This document shows positions 19,117-27,821 of a DNA stretch of 64,000 nt, one piece after another. The DNA lies in contig NZ_CP059732.1 in NCBI RefSeq assembly GCF_014117325.1, positions 8,073,501 to 8,137,500 of the forward strand, written 5' to 3'. This stretch comes from Spirosoma foliorum (lineage in GTDB: Bacteria; Bacteroidota; Bacteroidia; Cytophagales; Spirosomataceae). A program made the translations under genes and the position numbers. The notes below the pieces were generated by a model. That model saw only the letters and a program-made list of their open reading frames with translations. It was not told the DNA's origin and searched no databases. Positions within the stretch are counted from its first letter, which is position 1. Each line of letters opens with the position of its first letter.

Positions 19117-19568
19117 AAAAGCAAACGCCTGTTATATACCTGTTGATTACAGCTATTCTTGGGAGTCTGGCAGCCTGTCAGCCCAAAACGGTTACGCCCA
19201 TTACGTCGCTGATTAACAAAGTCTGGAAAGCCAACACCGTAAAAGAAGCCGATTTATTGGTGTTTACGCTGGGTGCTACCAATAATATTAAACCCGGCTA
19301 CACGAACTTTCGGCTCGACCTGAGTAGGCCCGATACCGTGCGGTTGAAAGACGTGGACGGCCGATTAACCGTTGGCACCTGGACCGTCTCGACCGATAAC
19401 AAACGACTGATTTTGTCGAATCTAAACCCGAAGCCAACCAACACCGGCGGCAATATTGAATATTATATTCTGAGCGAACCCGATGGACTGTCGTTAAGCT
19501 TGGAACGCACCGCTGAAAGCCGGAAGACGGGGAATACGATTGATCAGTATGCGTTGATACCGGAGTGA
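19113..19568 (+). CDS. Small lipoprotein, last gene of the surface operon
   Basis: A 151-residue protein whose signal peptide ends in the lipobox LAAC (ITAILGSLAACQPK), so it should be lipid-anchored. The mature part is a compact beta-rich domain with 'VWKANTVKE' near the start and 'GTWTVSTDNKRLILSN' in the middle, reminiscent of the lipocalin-like lipoproteins of Bacteroidota. The start codon overlaps the stop of the FN3 gene (ATGA), so it is translated with the operon. Function unknown. Confidence 0.83.
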   Translation: MKKQTPVIYLLITAILGSLAACQPKTVTPITSLINKVWKANTVKEADLLVFTLGATNNIKPGYTNFRLDLSRPDTVRLKDVDGRLTVGTWTVSTDNKRLILSNLNPKPTNTGGNIEYYILSEPDGLSLSLERTAESRKTGNTIDQYALIPE

Positions 19569-19580
19569 TTCATGCCATGC

Positions 19581-21740
19581 TTACTCAAGCGGAAGCTTTA
19601 TCGTAAATTTTGTAAACTTTCCTAGTTTGGTGTCGACGCTCAATAGGCCGCCGTGTCCTTTGGCAATAATATCGTAGCTAAGCGATAAACCTAGCCCAGT
19701 TCCCTGGCCTGGGGGTTTGGTCGTGAAAAAAGGCTGAAATACTTTCTGGCGAACCTCGTCAGGAATGCCCGTTCCATTATCCCTGATCTGGATAACTAAT
19801 TGACCACCATCCTGGCTAGTTTGAACAAATACCATTGGTGAAAAACCGGATTCCAACTGACTCTTCTGCTGGACGGCATAAAACGCATTGTTGAACAGGT
19901 TGACCAATACTCGCCCAATGTCTTCCGGTACCAGGTTGATTGTCGGTAGATTGGGGGCAAAGTGGGTAGTCAGATGCGCATTGAACGATTTATCTTTTGC
20001 CCGAAGCCCCTGATAAGCCAGCCGCAGGTATTCATTGATGAGCGCATTTAGATCAGTGGGTTGTTTCTGTCCCGAACTGGCTCGGCTGTGCTGAAGCATA
20101 CCCCGAACGATGCTGGCGGCCCGTTTGCCGTGATCACTGATTTTCTGTACATTCTGGCCCAGATCACTTAACAAATCGGTTTCCAGTTCAGTATCGCGTT
20201 CACCTTCGGGCTTTGCCCGTTCTTCATTAATCTCCTGCACAAGTTCGACCGAGACTTCGGCGAAGTTATTGACGAAGTTGAGTGGATTCTGAATTTCATG
20301 AGCAATGCCCGCGGTCAGTTCACCCAATGAAGCTAATTTTTCCCGTTGTATTAATTGATCCTGTGTTGCCTTTAGTTCTTCGAGAGACTGGTGGAGTTCT
20401 GCCGTACGAGCCTGTACCTGTTCTTCCAGTAATTCATTTTGCCGGGCCAGCAAGTGTTGCTTTTCCTGTTCCTGAGCCAGCGTTCGGGCCGAAAGTTGTT
20501 CAACTTCCCGGAGATTATCGCCTAGAGCCTTATAGGTGCGGGTGTAATCGCGTACCAGAGAAAGCGACAGGCCAACGGGAATACTAATGATGGCGCCCGC
20601 AACGAGAAGCACGAAAACAACCAGCATGTACTCTATAACATTATTCCGAAGCGATTCGAAAATGCCGGTGATAATACCAAATACAATGATGAGCAAAAAG
20701 CAATATAAAGACGCTTTCAGGGCATTCCAGGGTAATCGGGCATCCACATCCTTCATTTTGCGCCCTAACCAGCTTACCCGGATATAATCGAGGATAACTA
20801 GTGCCAGGGGAATCCAGCCGAATTCGTTGAGGAGGCTACCAATACCTGTTCGATAAAGCTGGTCAAGAAAAACTATGGCCAGAATACCATAATAAATCCA
20901 GCGTCGGCGGAGGTGTAAATACTGATAAACAGCGGTGAGAATCAGGATGAAACCTGCATGAAGACTTACATCACTCAGCAGATCGGTTAACGAAACATAC
21001 GTGAGTGTACCTACGTAGTCATTTAACTCCGACATGGCGGCCGAAAGGGCAAAAAACAGCATAGCCCAGGCCAGCGTCCGGTTAATTGGCTGCTTCCGAT
21101 TAGCCCGGTAAAACAGAAAATGGAGGAGCGCCAATACGCCACATAAACCTATAAAGCATCCATTGAGTATCGCTGGCCACTGGGTTTCATCCACTAACGA
21201 AATGCCCACCTGATCGGCTTCCTGAAAATGAATGCTTAACGGAGAAATGTCGGTCGATGCCTGAACGATTGGATCGCGTCGAAACTGGTACCGAATGGCC
21301 AGTGTATGTCGGCTTGTATCGGAAAAGTGAATGGGAATAAATCGAATAAGTCGCTGAGAACCGCCTGAATCAAACCGGGCGGGTTTAAGCGTGGCAAATA
21401 GTTTCCCATCCAGATAAATTTCAGACGAACCGAACTGCTTGACAACGAGACGAAGATCTTTCTGACGAAGACTTTTTCCGGGATACAGGGATTGCCGGAA
21501 CCAGGCCTGGTTTTTTGACCATGTCGTATCGTTTAGTTCGATCGCTGTTTCAATAGACCGTTTTTTCCATGACTTGTCATTAAAGGCCGAGTCAGCCCAT
21601 TTCATATCATCGCCGGGCATAAATTGCCACTTATCTCTGCCTAACTCCAGATTACTTTCGTTGGATATGCGTACCAGTTGGCCAACAGCGATATTGGTTA
21701 TAAGCAACACGAAAGTTATCCCAAGTAGTAGTCGATTCAT
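19581..21740 (-). CDS. 7TMR-DISM sensor histidine kinase
   Basis: This 719-residue kinase reads, from the N-terminus: a signal peptide, an extracellular jelly-roll-like sensor region (about 25-175), seven membrane segments (about 185-400), a coiled coil rich in Gln/Glu, a HisKA domain with the phospho-acceptor in TAGIAHEIQNPLNFV, and an HATPase domain with the N-box near NLFNNAFYAVQQ, the G1 box DNGTGIP and the G2 word GTGLGLSLSYDI. This matches the 7TMR-DISM class, which is thought to sense carbohydrate-like ligands. No response regulator lies next to it. It is convergent with the surface operon, 12 bp from its last gene, and may or may not control it. Confidence 0.92.
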   Translation of the reverse strand: MNRLLLGITFVLLITNIAVGQLVRISNESNLELGRDKWQFMPGDDMKWADSAFNDKSWKKRSIETAIELNDTTWSKNQAWFRQSLYPGKSLRQKDLRLVVKQFGSSEIYLDGKLFATLKPARFDSGGSQRLIRFIPIHFSDTSRHTLAIRYQFRRDPIVQASTDISPLSIHFQEADQVGISLVDETQWPAILNGCFIGLCGVLALLHFLFYRANRKQPINRTLAWAMLFFALSAAMSELNDYVGTLTYVSLTDLLSDVSLHAGFILILTAVYQYLHLRRRWIYYGILAIVFLDQLYRTGIGSLLNEFGWIPLALVILDYIRVSWLGRKMKDVDARLPWNALKASLYCFLLIIVFGIITGIFESLRNNVIEYMLVVFVLLVAGAIISIPVGLSLSLVRDYTRTYKALGDNLREVEQLSARTLAQEQEKQHLLARQNELLEEQVQARTAELHQSLEELKATQDQLIQREKLASLGELTAGIAHEIQNPLNFVNNFAEVSVELVQEINEERAKPEGERDTELETDLLSDLGQNVQKISDHGKRAASIVRGMLQHSRASSGQKQPTDLNALINEYLRLAYQGLRAKDKSFNAHLTTHFAPNLPTINLVPEDIGRVLVNLFNNAFYAVQQKSQLESGFSPMVFVQTSQDGGQLVIQIRDNGTGIPDEVRQKVFQPFFTTKPPGQGTGLGLSLSYDIIAKGHGGLLSVDTKLGKFTKFTIKLPLE

Positions 21741-21807
21741 TGGGCTAAAATACGGGTAAACTAATCTTTATGCTGTATTTGTTGTCTAACCAAAAAAGAA
21801 TACTCCG

Positions 21808-22428
21808 GTGAAAACAAATAAACTAGTTCGCTTTGCCTTAATGGCCCTGCTGGTGTCACTGACTTTATCAACGGCACAGGCTCAACCGAAAGGCTATACA
21901 TTAGGGGACGTTGTCGCCGATTTTCGCCTGAAAAACGTAGATGGTCGTACGATTTCGTTAGCCGATTACCGTTCTCAGAAAGGATTGATCGTCGTGTTTA
22001 TGAGCAATCACTGCCCATTTGCGAAAGCCTATGAAGATCGAGTCAGTGCGCTGGATCGTAAATTTTCGTCCCAGGGCTACCCGGTACTGGCCATCATGCC
22101 GAATGACCCGGCTGCTTATGAAGAAGACTCCTTCGAAAATATGAAAGTTCGTGCCCGCGATAAGAGTTTTCCATATGCTTATACCATCGACGAAACACAG
22201 GCTATCGCTCGGGCTTTTGGCGCCACGCGTACGCCACAGGTGTATGTGCTCAAGCAAACAAATAACCAGTTCGTTCTGGAATACGTAGGGACCATCGACG
22301 ATAGCCCACAGGACGAAGCCAGTGTACAACGTCGGTATGTCGATGAGGCCGTCAGTAGCCTGTTAGCTGGTCGTCCCGTTCAATCACCCATCACCAAACC
22401 CATTGGTTGCGCGATTAAATGGAAGTAG
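21808..22428 (+). CDS. Exported thioredoxin-fold (redoxin) protein
   Basis: A 206-residue protein with a GTG start that gives a full Sec signal peptide (core LVRFALMALLVSLTLS). The thioredoxin fold starts at GYTLGDVVADFRL. The active-site region reads SNHCPFAKAYEDR: a single cysteine and no CxxC, as in the AhpC/TSA-like proteins with an NHCPxA/V motif. The cis-proline side is present in GATRTPQVYVL. One further cysteine is near the C-terminus (PIGCAIKWK). It might act as a peroxidase or thiol-dependent reductase in the periplasm; substrate unknown. It is divergent from the 7TMR-DISM kinase. Confidence 0.85.
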   Translation: MKTNKLVRFALMALLVSLTLSTAQAQPKGYTLGDVVADFRLKNVDGRTISLADYRSQKGLIVVFMSNHCPFAKAYEDRVSALDRKFSSQGYPVLAIMPNDPAAYEEDSFENMKVRARDKSFPYAYTIDETQAIARAFGATRTPQVYVLKQTNNQFVLEYVGTIDDSPQDEASVQRRYVDEAVSSLLAGRPVQSPITKPIGCAIKWK

Positions 22429-22445
22429 GAAATGAGAATGTTTAG

Positions 22446-22469
22446 CCCCTCTCCTGTTTGGGAGAGGGG
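22446..22469. repeat. Short G/C hairpin repeat
   Basis: cccctctcc and ggagagggg form a 9-bp stem with a 6-nt loop, followed by ttggggtgaggg. The same wording is, as I recall, a frequent intergenic repeat of Bacteroidota. It lies 18 bp after the thioredoxin-like gene and could also work as a transcription stop, although no T-tract follows. Confidence 0.55.
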
Positions 22470-22545
22470 TTGGGGTGAGGGATGTAAGTTCTGGCACATC
22501 ATTTGTCAAAAGGGTTGGTAGAAATCAAACTACACACAACGTATT

Positions 22546-23094
22546 ATGAAAAAGCCACAATTAATACTGACCCGATTGAAGAACGTTGCCGGTACCCTAA
22601 TGTTGGTAGCCTCATTGGCACTCTTGCAAGCGTGCGGTTCCGACGGTAAAAAAGAATCGCGTACAGAGGATGCGCTCGAAAAAACGGGCGATGCCATTGC
22701 CGCTGATACTAAGGATGCGACCGAAAAGGCGAAGGAAGATTTAAAAGAAGCGGGCGAGAAGGCGGATGCCAAATCAGAAGAGATATCCGCTGATTTTAAG
22801 CGAGAACGCGACGAAGCGGTTGCTAAAATGAAGATCCAGAAAGAAAAACTGGATGCGAAAATTGATGAATTAAAGGCAAAGGCCGACAAACAAAAAGATA
22901 AGGCGAAAGCCGAAACCGAACGCCAGAAAGTGAAGCTGGAAGATGAGCGGAGAGACTTAGATCGAGACATCGATAAAGCCAAAAATGCGACTGCCGATGC
23001 CTGGAAAGATGTAAAATCGGGCTTTAAAAGCGCCGGTCGTGACATAGGCGATGCCTTCGATAAAGCGGGCGATAAATTGAAAAAAGACAACTAA
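22546..23094 (+). CDS. Helical lipoprotein, apolipoprotein/LEA-like
   Basis: The 182-residue protein has a signal peptide ending in a lipobox (LALLQAC), so it should be a lipoprotein. The mature part is almost entirely charged amphipathic helix, rich in Lys, Glu, Asp and Ala with repeated 11-residue-like periods (EKAKEDLKEAGEKADAK, AEISADFKRERDEAV-type wording). This is the composition of coiled-coil, apolipophorin or LEA-like stress proteins. Function is unknown; a role in envelope stress is only a guess. A strong terminator follows immediately. Confidence 0.8.
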   Translation: MKKPQLILTRLKNVAGTLMLVASLALLQACGSDGKKESRTEDALEKTGDAIAADTKDATEKAKEDLKEAGEKADAKSEEISADFKRERDEAVAKMKIQKEKLDAKIDELKAKADKQKDKAKAETERQKVKLEDERRDLDRDIDKAKNATADAWKDVKSGFKSAGRDIGDAFDKAGDKLKKDN

Positions 23095-23113
23095 GTTTAG
23101 GCTCTTTTTTGGA

Positions 23114-23150
23114 AACGGTGCCATTTCTCTCAGGAGGTGGCACCGTTTTT
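23114..23150 (+). terminator. Rho-independent terminator after the helical lipoprotein gene
   Basis: A perfect 10-bp stem (aacggtgcca / tggcaccgtt) with a 14-nt loop is followed by a run of T. It lies 20 bp after the stop codon and before the PPIase promoter. Confidence 0.85.
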
Positions 23151-23206
23151 GTTTAGACGTTGTGGAGCCAACTCCTCACTTTTGGGGATAGATATACAGT
23201 TACTAC

Positions 23207-23237
23207 TTGTATTCGAACAGGGAAAATTGTTATTTTG
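23207..23237 (+). promoter_or_regulatory. Candidate promoter of the PPIase gene
   Basis: A TTG at 23207-23209 and TTATTTTG at 23230-23237 (7 of 8 matches to TAnnTTTG) are 20 bp apart, which fits the Bacteroidota -33/-7 arrangement. The start codon is 27 bp downstream. Confidence 0.4.
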
Positions 23238-23264
23238 CGGGCTAAATTGACTGTTAAAAGCGAA

Positions 23265-25385
23265 ATGTCTGTCATTAATAAGATCAGAGAACGTTCGGGG
23301 TTGGCTGTAGGCGTTATTGCCGTCAGTTTGATCCTGTTCATTGTGGGTGGAGATTTGCTCGGCGGCCGTAGCCTGCTGTTCGGTGGCGATCAACAAAAAG
23401 TCGGCGAAATTGCCGGTCAATCCATTGATTATCAAGAGTTCAATGCGAAAGTAGACGAACTTCGGGCACAATACGAACAACAAACGGGCCGCGCTCCTGG
23501 CGATCAGGAAATGGGTCAGGTTCGGGAACAAGCCTGGAATCAGCTGCTGTTTGACATTGCCTACCAGAAAGAGTTCGATAAGCTTGGCCTTCAGGTTTCG
23601 CCCGAAGAACTTGTCGACATGGTACAGGGCAACAACATCAGCCCCGCCGTTCGTCAGGCATTTACAAATCCTCAAACGGGCGTTTTCGACAAAAGCTCAA
23701 TCATTAGCTATTTGAAAGGCTTAAAGAATCTGCCTATTCAGCAACAGACTGCCTGGGCTAGTTTCGAGAAAAACTTAAGCTCGAACCGGCTTCGCGACAA
23801 GTACGAAGGGCTGATGCGTATGTCGATCTTTGCTACTACGGCTGAAGCTCAGAAGGAATATCAGGCGCAAAATTCGAAAGCGAATGTGAAATTCCTGTTC
23901 GTGCCATATTACACGATCAACGATACGACGGTTAAGGTGACCGACTCGCAGTTGCAGGATTACCTCAACAAGCACAAAGATGAGTATCCTGGTGCCGACA
24001 GCCGGTCAATTCAGTATGTAACGTTCTCGGTTGCTCCTTCTAAAGAAGATAGCGCGACGTTGTACAACGAAATCAAGTCGTTGGCACGTGGATTAGGCGC
24101 AGCTTCGAACGACTCGACTTTTGCTCAGCAAAATAGCGACGTTCGAGTTCCTCTTTACCTGACCGCAGGCGAAATGCCAGAACAACTCCGGGCGGCTATC
24201 CCAACGTTTACGCCAGGTGGTATTTATGGCCCCTTCCGTGAGAACAACACCTATTTCATCTACAAATACGGTGGTAGTAAGAAAGATACAAGCTATACCG
24301 CTCGCGCCAGCCATATCCTGATCCAAACCAAAGGGTTGGCTGATTCGGCTAAGGCAGAGGCTCGTCGGAAGGCAGAAGGTATCCTGAAGCAAATTCAGGG
24401 TGGTGCTAGTTTCGAAGCATTGGCACAGGCTAACAGCCAGGATGGTTCTGCTCAGGCTGGTGGTGACTTAGGTTATTTTAAAAACAATGGTCAGATGGTA
24501 AAACCATTTGAATCAGCTGTTTTTGGTGCTACGGGTGCTGGTCTGATTCCTCGTCTGGTTGAAACCGAATTTGGTTATCACATCATCAAAGTAACGCAGC
24601 CTAAAACCAATACGCTCTACCGTGTAGCCGCTATCGGTAAAACGATTGCACCAAGCCAAACAACGCGTGATGAAGCGCTGCGCAAAGCCGATGAGTTTGC
24701 CTCGACGGTTCACAGCAAAGAAGAGTTTGATGCTAAGGTGAAAGAAGATAAATCGCTGGTCGTAGCGACAGCTGATCGGATTCCAGAAGGAGCTGCTCAG
24801 ATCAATGCTTTGTCAGGCACCGAAGTTCGGCAGATTGTTCGTTGGGCATTCAATGATAAAACTGATCTGAATTCTGTTTCGGAACCATTCGAAGTGGGTG
24901 ACCAATATGTTATTGCCGTATTGACCAACAAAACGGATAAAGACAAGGTAGAAGTTGAAGACTACCGGACTGAGTTGACCGCTAAAGTTCGTAACGAACT
25001 GAAAGCTGAGCAGATTATCAGCAAACTAGGTAACCCAAGCGGTACGCTTGATGCGGTTGCTCAAAAGTACGGTTCAGGAGCCTTAGTTGAACTGGCTGAT
25101 GATGTTAATCTGGCTACTGGCTTCCTGCGTAGCGCGGGTGTTGATCCTGTTGCTTTAGGAAAAGCATTCGGTCTGAAGCCTGGCAAACGCTCGAAACCTT
25201 TCGCTGGCGAAAGCGGTGTACTGATCATGGAAACAGCCTCGCTGACACCTGCTCCAGCCGTTGCTGACTACACGATGTACAAAACACAGCTTCAGCAAAA
25301 CAATACCTCACGTGTAGGTTTCTACATCAACGAGGCTATCAAAGATGCATCGAAAGTAGAAGATCGCCGGGCGAAGTTCTATTAA
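23265..25385 (+). CDS. Membrane-anchored parvulin-type peptidyl-prolyl isomerase (SurA/PpiD-like)
   Basis: The start is ATG 23265 (MSVINKIRERSGL), giving 706 residues; the frame is open upstream but contains no sensible start. One N-terminal membrane segment (GLAVGVIAVSLILFIVGG) places the rest in the periplasm. A SurA_N/PpiD-like helical domain follows (about 45-230). The parvulin domain runs from about 340 to 445: it starts ARASHILIQTKG, holds QDGSAQAGGDLGYF and ends ETEFGYHIIKVT. A second, degenerate rotamase-like region comes later. PpiD-type proteins help exported outer-membrane proteins to fold. This fits a cell with many beta-barrels, but the exact client is unknown. The gene stands alone, between two terminators. 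Confidence 0.9.
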   Translation: MSVINKIRERSGLAVGVIAVSLILFIVGGDLLGGRSLLFGGDQQKVGEIAGQSIDYQEFNAKVDELRAQYEQQTGRAPGDQEMGQVREQAWNQLLFDIAYQKEFDKLGLQVSPEELVDMVQGNNISPAVRQAFTNPQTGVFDKSSIISYLKGLKNLPIQQQTAWASFEKNLSSNRLRDKYEGLMRMSIFATTAEAQKEYQAQNSKANVKFLFVPYYTINDTTVKVTDSQLQDYLNKHKDEYPGADSRSIQYVTFSVAPSKEDSATLYNEIKSLARGLGAASNDSTFAQQNSDVRVPLYLTAGEMPEQLRAAIPTFTPGGIYGPFRENNTYFIYKYGGSKKDTSYTARASHILIQTKGLADSAKAEARRKAEGILKQIQGGASFEALAQANSQDGSAQAGGDLGYFKNNGQMVKPFESAVFGATGAGLIPRLVETEFGYHIIKVTQPKTNTLYRVAAIGKTIAPSQTTRDEALRKADEFASTVHSKEEFDAKVKEDKSLVVATADRIPEGAAQINALSGTEVRQIVRWAFNDKTDLNSVSEPFEVGDQYVIAVLTNKTDKDKVEVEDYRTELTAKVRNELKAEQIISKLGNPSGTLDAVAQKYGSGALVELADDVNLATGFLRSAGVDPVALGKAFGLKPGKRSKPFAGESGVLIMETASLTPAPAVADYTMYKTQLQQNNTSRVGFYINEAIKDASKVEDRRAKFY

Positions 25386-25406
25386 TAGAGTTAGCTATCG
25401 TTTAGT

Positions 25407-25440
25407 AAAAAGGCTCCCGTTGAACAACGGGAGCCTTTTT
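25407..25440. terminator. Strong terminator, possibly bidirectional
   Basis: A perfect 16-bp stem (aaaaaggctcccgttg / caacgggagccttttt) with a 2-nt loop lies 22 bp after the PPIase stop codon. Runs of A and T on both flanks let it work in both directions, so it may also end the transcript of the RraA-like gene from the other strand. Confidence 0.88.
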
Positions 25441-25442
25441 AT

Positions 25443-25533
25443 TGTAGCGCGGCTGGAAAGCCGCGTAACTTTAGGCTAAAACTTCCGGTTACATAGTTAG
25501 CCTGCGGCTACGCGGCTTTCCAGCCGCGCTACA
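25443..25533. repeat. 25-bp perfect inverted repeat with nested palindromes
   Basis: tgtagcgcggctggaaagcc (the first 20 bases of the left arm, 25443-25467) is exactly mirrored at 25509-25533. Each arm also folds on itself (cgcggct-ggaa-agccgcg). It lies between the PPIase terminator and the end of the first RraA-like gene and looks like an interspersed repeat. Confidence 0.85.
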
Positions 25534-25536
25534 GTA

Positions 25537-26469
25537 TCACCAGGTTCTCTTACTCATTACTTTATCCAATTCTGGCCGAGTCATCGTTCCTAGCTCTGGA
25601 TGTTGCGTCAACCATTTCAGGAAATCAGTTTTGATTTCGTCGGTCCATTGACTATCGATCTGACCGGTGGTGTATTTGCCCGACTTGACGGTTTCAAAGC
25701 CAAACTGATCTTTACGGACAACAAACTCGGCGGTGCTGACAACCTGCTCGGCCATGTGGGCCGGTACAAAAAGAACGCCTTCTCGTTGCGCAATCACCAA
25801 ATCGCCAGGGAGGACCATCACATTGCCGATTCGGATTGGTGTGTTCAGACCCATGAGCACCATTTCTTCCAGAAACGACGGATGAAAATCGCGAACAAAG
25901 GCGTTGAACCCTTTTATGTTTTCGAGTTCCTGCAAATCTCTGGCCGCTCCATTGAAGATCACCCCATTGCCCGTTTTACTGAAAATAGCGTTGCCCAAGG
26001 TGGCACCTACTAAGGTTCCCCCACCAATTTTACCAAAACCATCGGCCACATACACATCGCCTTTGGTCAGGGTTTCTATCGGCCAGGTATTGGTGTTGCC
26101 TTTTCGACCTTGCTTGGTAATGCCGCGTTCTTTAATCGTTTTCTCAACATCGGGCCGACTGGGCATGAACATGGCCGTTACGGCTCGTCCGGTTACAGCA
26201 ACATCGTTGTGAATCAGTTTCCAGTTGCCTTCAAACTGATTGGTGTAGCCTTCGTTTTTTAAGACGGTCCAGGCATCATCAATCCCAATGTGTTTAGCCC
26301 GTTCTATTAAGTTATCCGAAACTTTAGGACGACCATCCGGGAACCGTTCGCCTTTCCATTCCGATGTTAAAAAGATCAATTCATCTTTAGGGATTGTTTG
26401 TGCAAGTAAAGGACCCGCGGCACAAAACGCAGTGATAAGTGATGCTAAGACAGTAATTCGGGATTTCAT
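25537..26469 (-). CDS. Exported RraA-family (HMG/CHA aldolase-like) protein
   Basis: A 310-residue protein with a Sec signal peptide (core ITVLASLITAFCAAGPLLA). The rest is the RraA/dimethylmenaquinone-methyltransferase-like fold. The words GRAVTAMFMPSRPD, GDVYVADGFGKIGGGT, TLGNAIFSKTG and GAARDLQELE hold the pieces of the usual active site, in particular the Arg-Asp pair of ARD in the position of the metal-binding VRD. Members of this fold act as aldolases or decarboxylases on keto-acids, or as RNase E inhibitors. An exported version cannot act on RNase E, so an aldolase-like role is more likely. It is paralogous to the next gene (26618-27556). Confidence 0.85.
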   Translation of the reverse strand: MKSRITVLASLITAFCAAGPLLAQTIPKDELIFLTSEWKGERFPDGRPKVSDNLIERAKHIGIDDAWTVLKNEGYTNQFEGNWKLIHNDVAVTGRAVTAMFMPSRPDVEKTIKERGITKQGRKGNTNTWPIETLTKGDVYVADGFGKIGGGTLVGATLGNAIFSKTGNGVIFNGAARDLQELENIKGFNAFVRDFHPSFLEEMVLMGLNTPIRIGNVMVLPGDLVIAQREGVLFVPAHMAEQVVSTAEFVVRKDQFGFETVKSGKYTTGQIDSQWTDEIKTDFLKWLTQHPELGTMTRPELDKVMSKRTW

Positions 26470-26490
26470 TCGAGTTGTTAATTATGAACA

Positions 26491-26603
26491 CTGGCGCGGG
26501 TATTTACCCGTGCCTTCTTATTCGTCAGTATTCACTGACGCTGGTTGAATGAGGGCCAGCGAATGCTGGCTATATAGAAGGCACGGGTTCAAACCCGCGC
26601 CAG
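26491..26603. repeat. Imperfect inverted repeat between the two RraA-like genes
   Basis: ctggcgcgggtatttacccg (left, 26491-26518) pairs with the right arm 26576-26603 with a few mismatches. Two small hairpins (gtcagtattcactgac and gccagcgaatgctggc) lie in the loop. It fills most of the 148 bp between the paralogues. Confidence 0.8.
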
Positions 26604-26617
26604 ATCCAATAAATCTA

Positions 26618-27556
26618 TTAATGCCCTTCTTTTGCCAGATAAGCATCCACATCTTTTTGGGTGATCGCTAACTTCTTAGGATACTTACTAACCCATGTTC
26701 TGAATTCACCTTTGATTTTATCCGACCAATCGCCGTGAATTTCGCCCGATGGGTATTTACCTTGTTGCAAAAGAACTCGCTCAAATTCATCGCGTAAGGC
26801 AGTCATTTCAGAGGCCGATACCAATCCTTCAACGAGATGGGCCGGGATAAACACGGTGCCGTATTCGTTAGCAAAAACGGCATCACCAGGAAGTACGGTA
26901 ACCTCTCCAATGCGAATAGGCGCATTGATGGACGTTGGAGTCATGTCTTTAATATAAGACGGATCATGCCCTTTTACCCAAGCGTTGAAGCCTTTGGTGT
27001 CCTTCAATTCCTGCATGTCGCGAACCGATCCATAAAAAACGACGCCTTTGCCTGTTTTGCCATAAATGGCATTGCCCAGGCTAGACCCGATCAGCGTGCC
27101 GTCTTTAATCTTGCCATAACCATCAGCTACGTAAATATCGCCTTTGGTCAGGATATCGATGGGCCAGATGTTGATCCCGCCTTTTTGCGAACGACCTTCA
27201 GCTTTGCCCTGCGCCCGTACCAGACTATCGAGATCAGGACGGGTAGGCATAAATTGAGCCGTTACGGCTCGCCCTGTCATTGTTTCACCGGGTTTAAGAA
27301 TAACCCAGTCTTTCTCGACCTGATTCCGATAACCTTTTTTACCCAGATACCCCCAAATCTGTTCCAGCGTACAATTCTGTAGCCGTTCCAGCACGATATC
27401 CGGAATCTTCGGACGACCGTCCGGGAACCGTTCGCCTTTCCAGTTTGAGGTTAATGCCGTTATGTATTCAGGCGATGAACCTATCCGTTGCGCCTGGGCG
27501 AAAAAGCTCACCGAAAGGGTAATAAGTGTCAATACGACGAGTGTTTTTTTTGTCAT
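26618..27556 (-). CDS. Exported RraA-family protein, paralogue of the preceding one
   Basis: The chosen start is ATG 27556 (MTKKTLVVLTLITLSVSFFA); a TTG farther upstream would only add 10 polar residues. The mature part of the 312-residue protein repeats the RraA words GRAVTAQFMPTRPD, GDIYVADGYGKIKDGT, SLGNAIYGKTG and GSVRDMQELKD, here with an intact VRD metal site. It differs enough from its neighbour to have its own substrate. The two genes face the same way and are separated only by an inverted repeat. Just beyond them lies a divergent enolase-superfamily gene, so these three could form a periplasmic sugar-acid pathway (inference). Confidence 0.86.
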   Translation of the reverse strand: MTKKTLVVLTLITLSVSFFAQAQRIGSSPEYITALTSNWKGERFPDGRPKIPDIVLERLQNCTLEQIWGYLGKKGYRNQVEKDWVILKPGETMTGRAVTAQFMPTRPDLDSLVRAQGKAEGRSQKGGINIWPIDILTKGDIYVADGYGKIKDGTLIGSSLGNAIYGKTGKGVVFYGSVRDMQELKDTKGFNAWVKGHDPSYIKDMTPTSINAPIRIGEVTVLPGDAVFANEYGTVFIPAHLVEGLVSASEMTALRDEFERVLLQQGKYPSGEIHGDWSDKIKGEFRTWVSKYPKKLAITQKDVDAYLAKEGH

Positions 27557-27821
27557 TGCTTTAGGTAGAGTTGATTGGTCAATCAAATTGATTTTCAGCT
27601 TACACAGGAAATCACCTTTGAGATGGAAAAACGAAGGATTTAAGGGGGAATTCTAAACCAAAAAGCCTAAAGCATAAGTAAAATACTGGCATTAGTCTAC
27701 TTATATACATCCCTGACGAGAACGTTAGACCATAGTAGGCGCTCGTTCAATTTTGCCGCGGAATGCCCCTACTCATTTCTAAAATCCTGTATAGAATAGC
27801 CTTAAACCCTCAAGTTCTACC

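Noticed and set aside
22530..23090. Long - strand frame (186 codons) opposite the helical lipoprotein gene
   Set aside because: It is a Ser/Phe/Ala-rich shadow caused by the Lys/Glu/Ala codons of the real gene, which has a lipobox and terminator.
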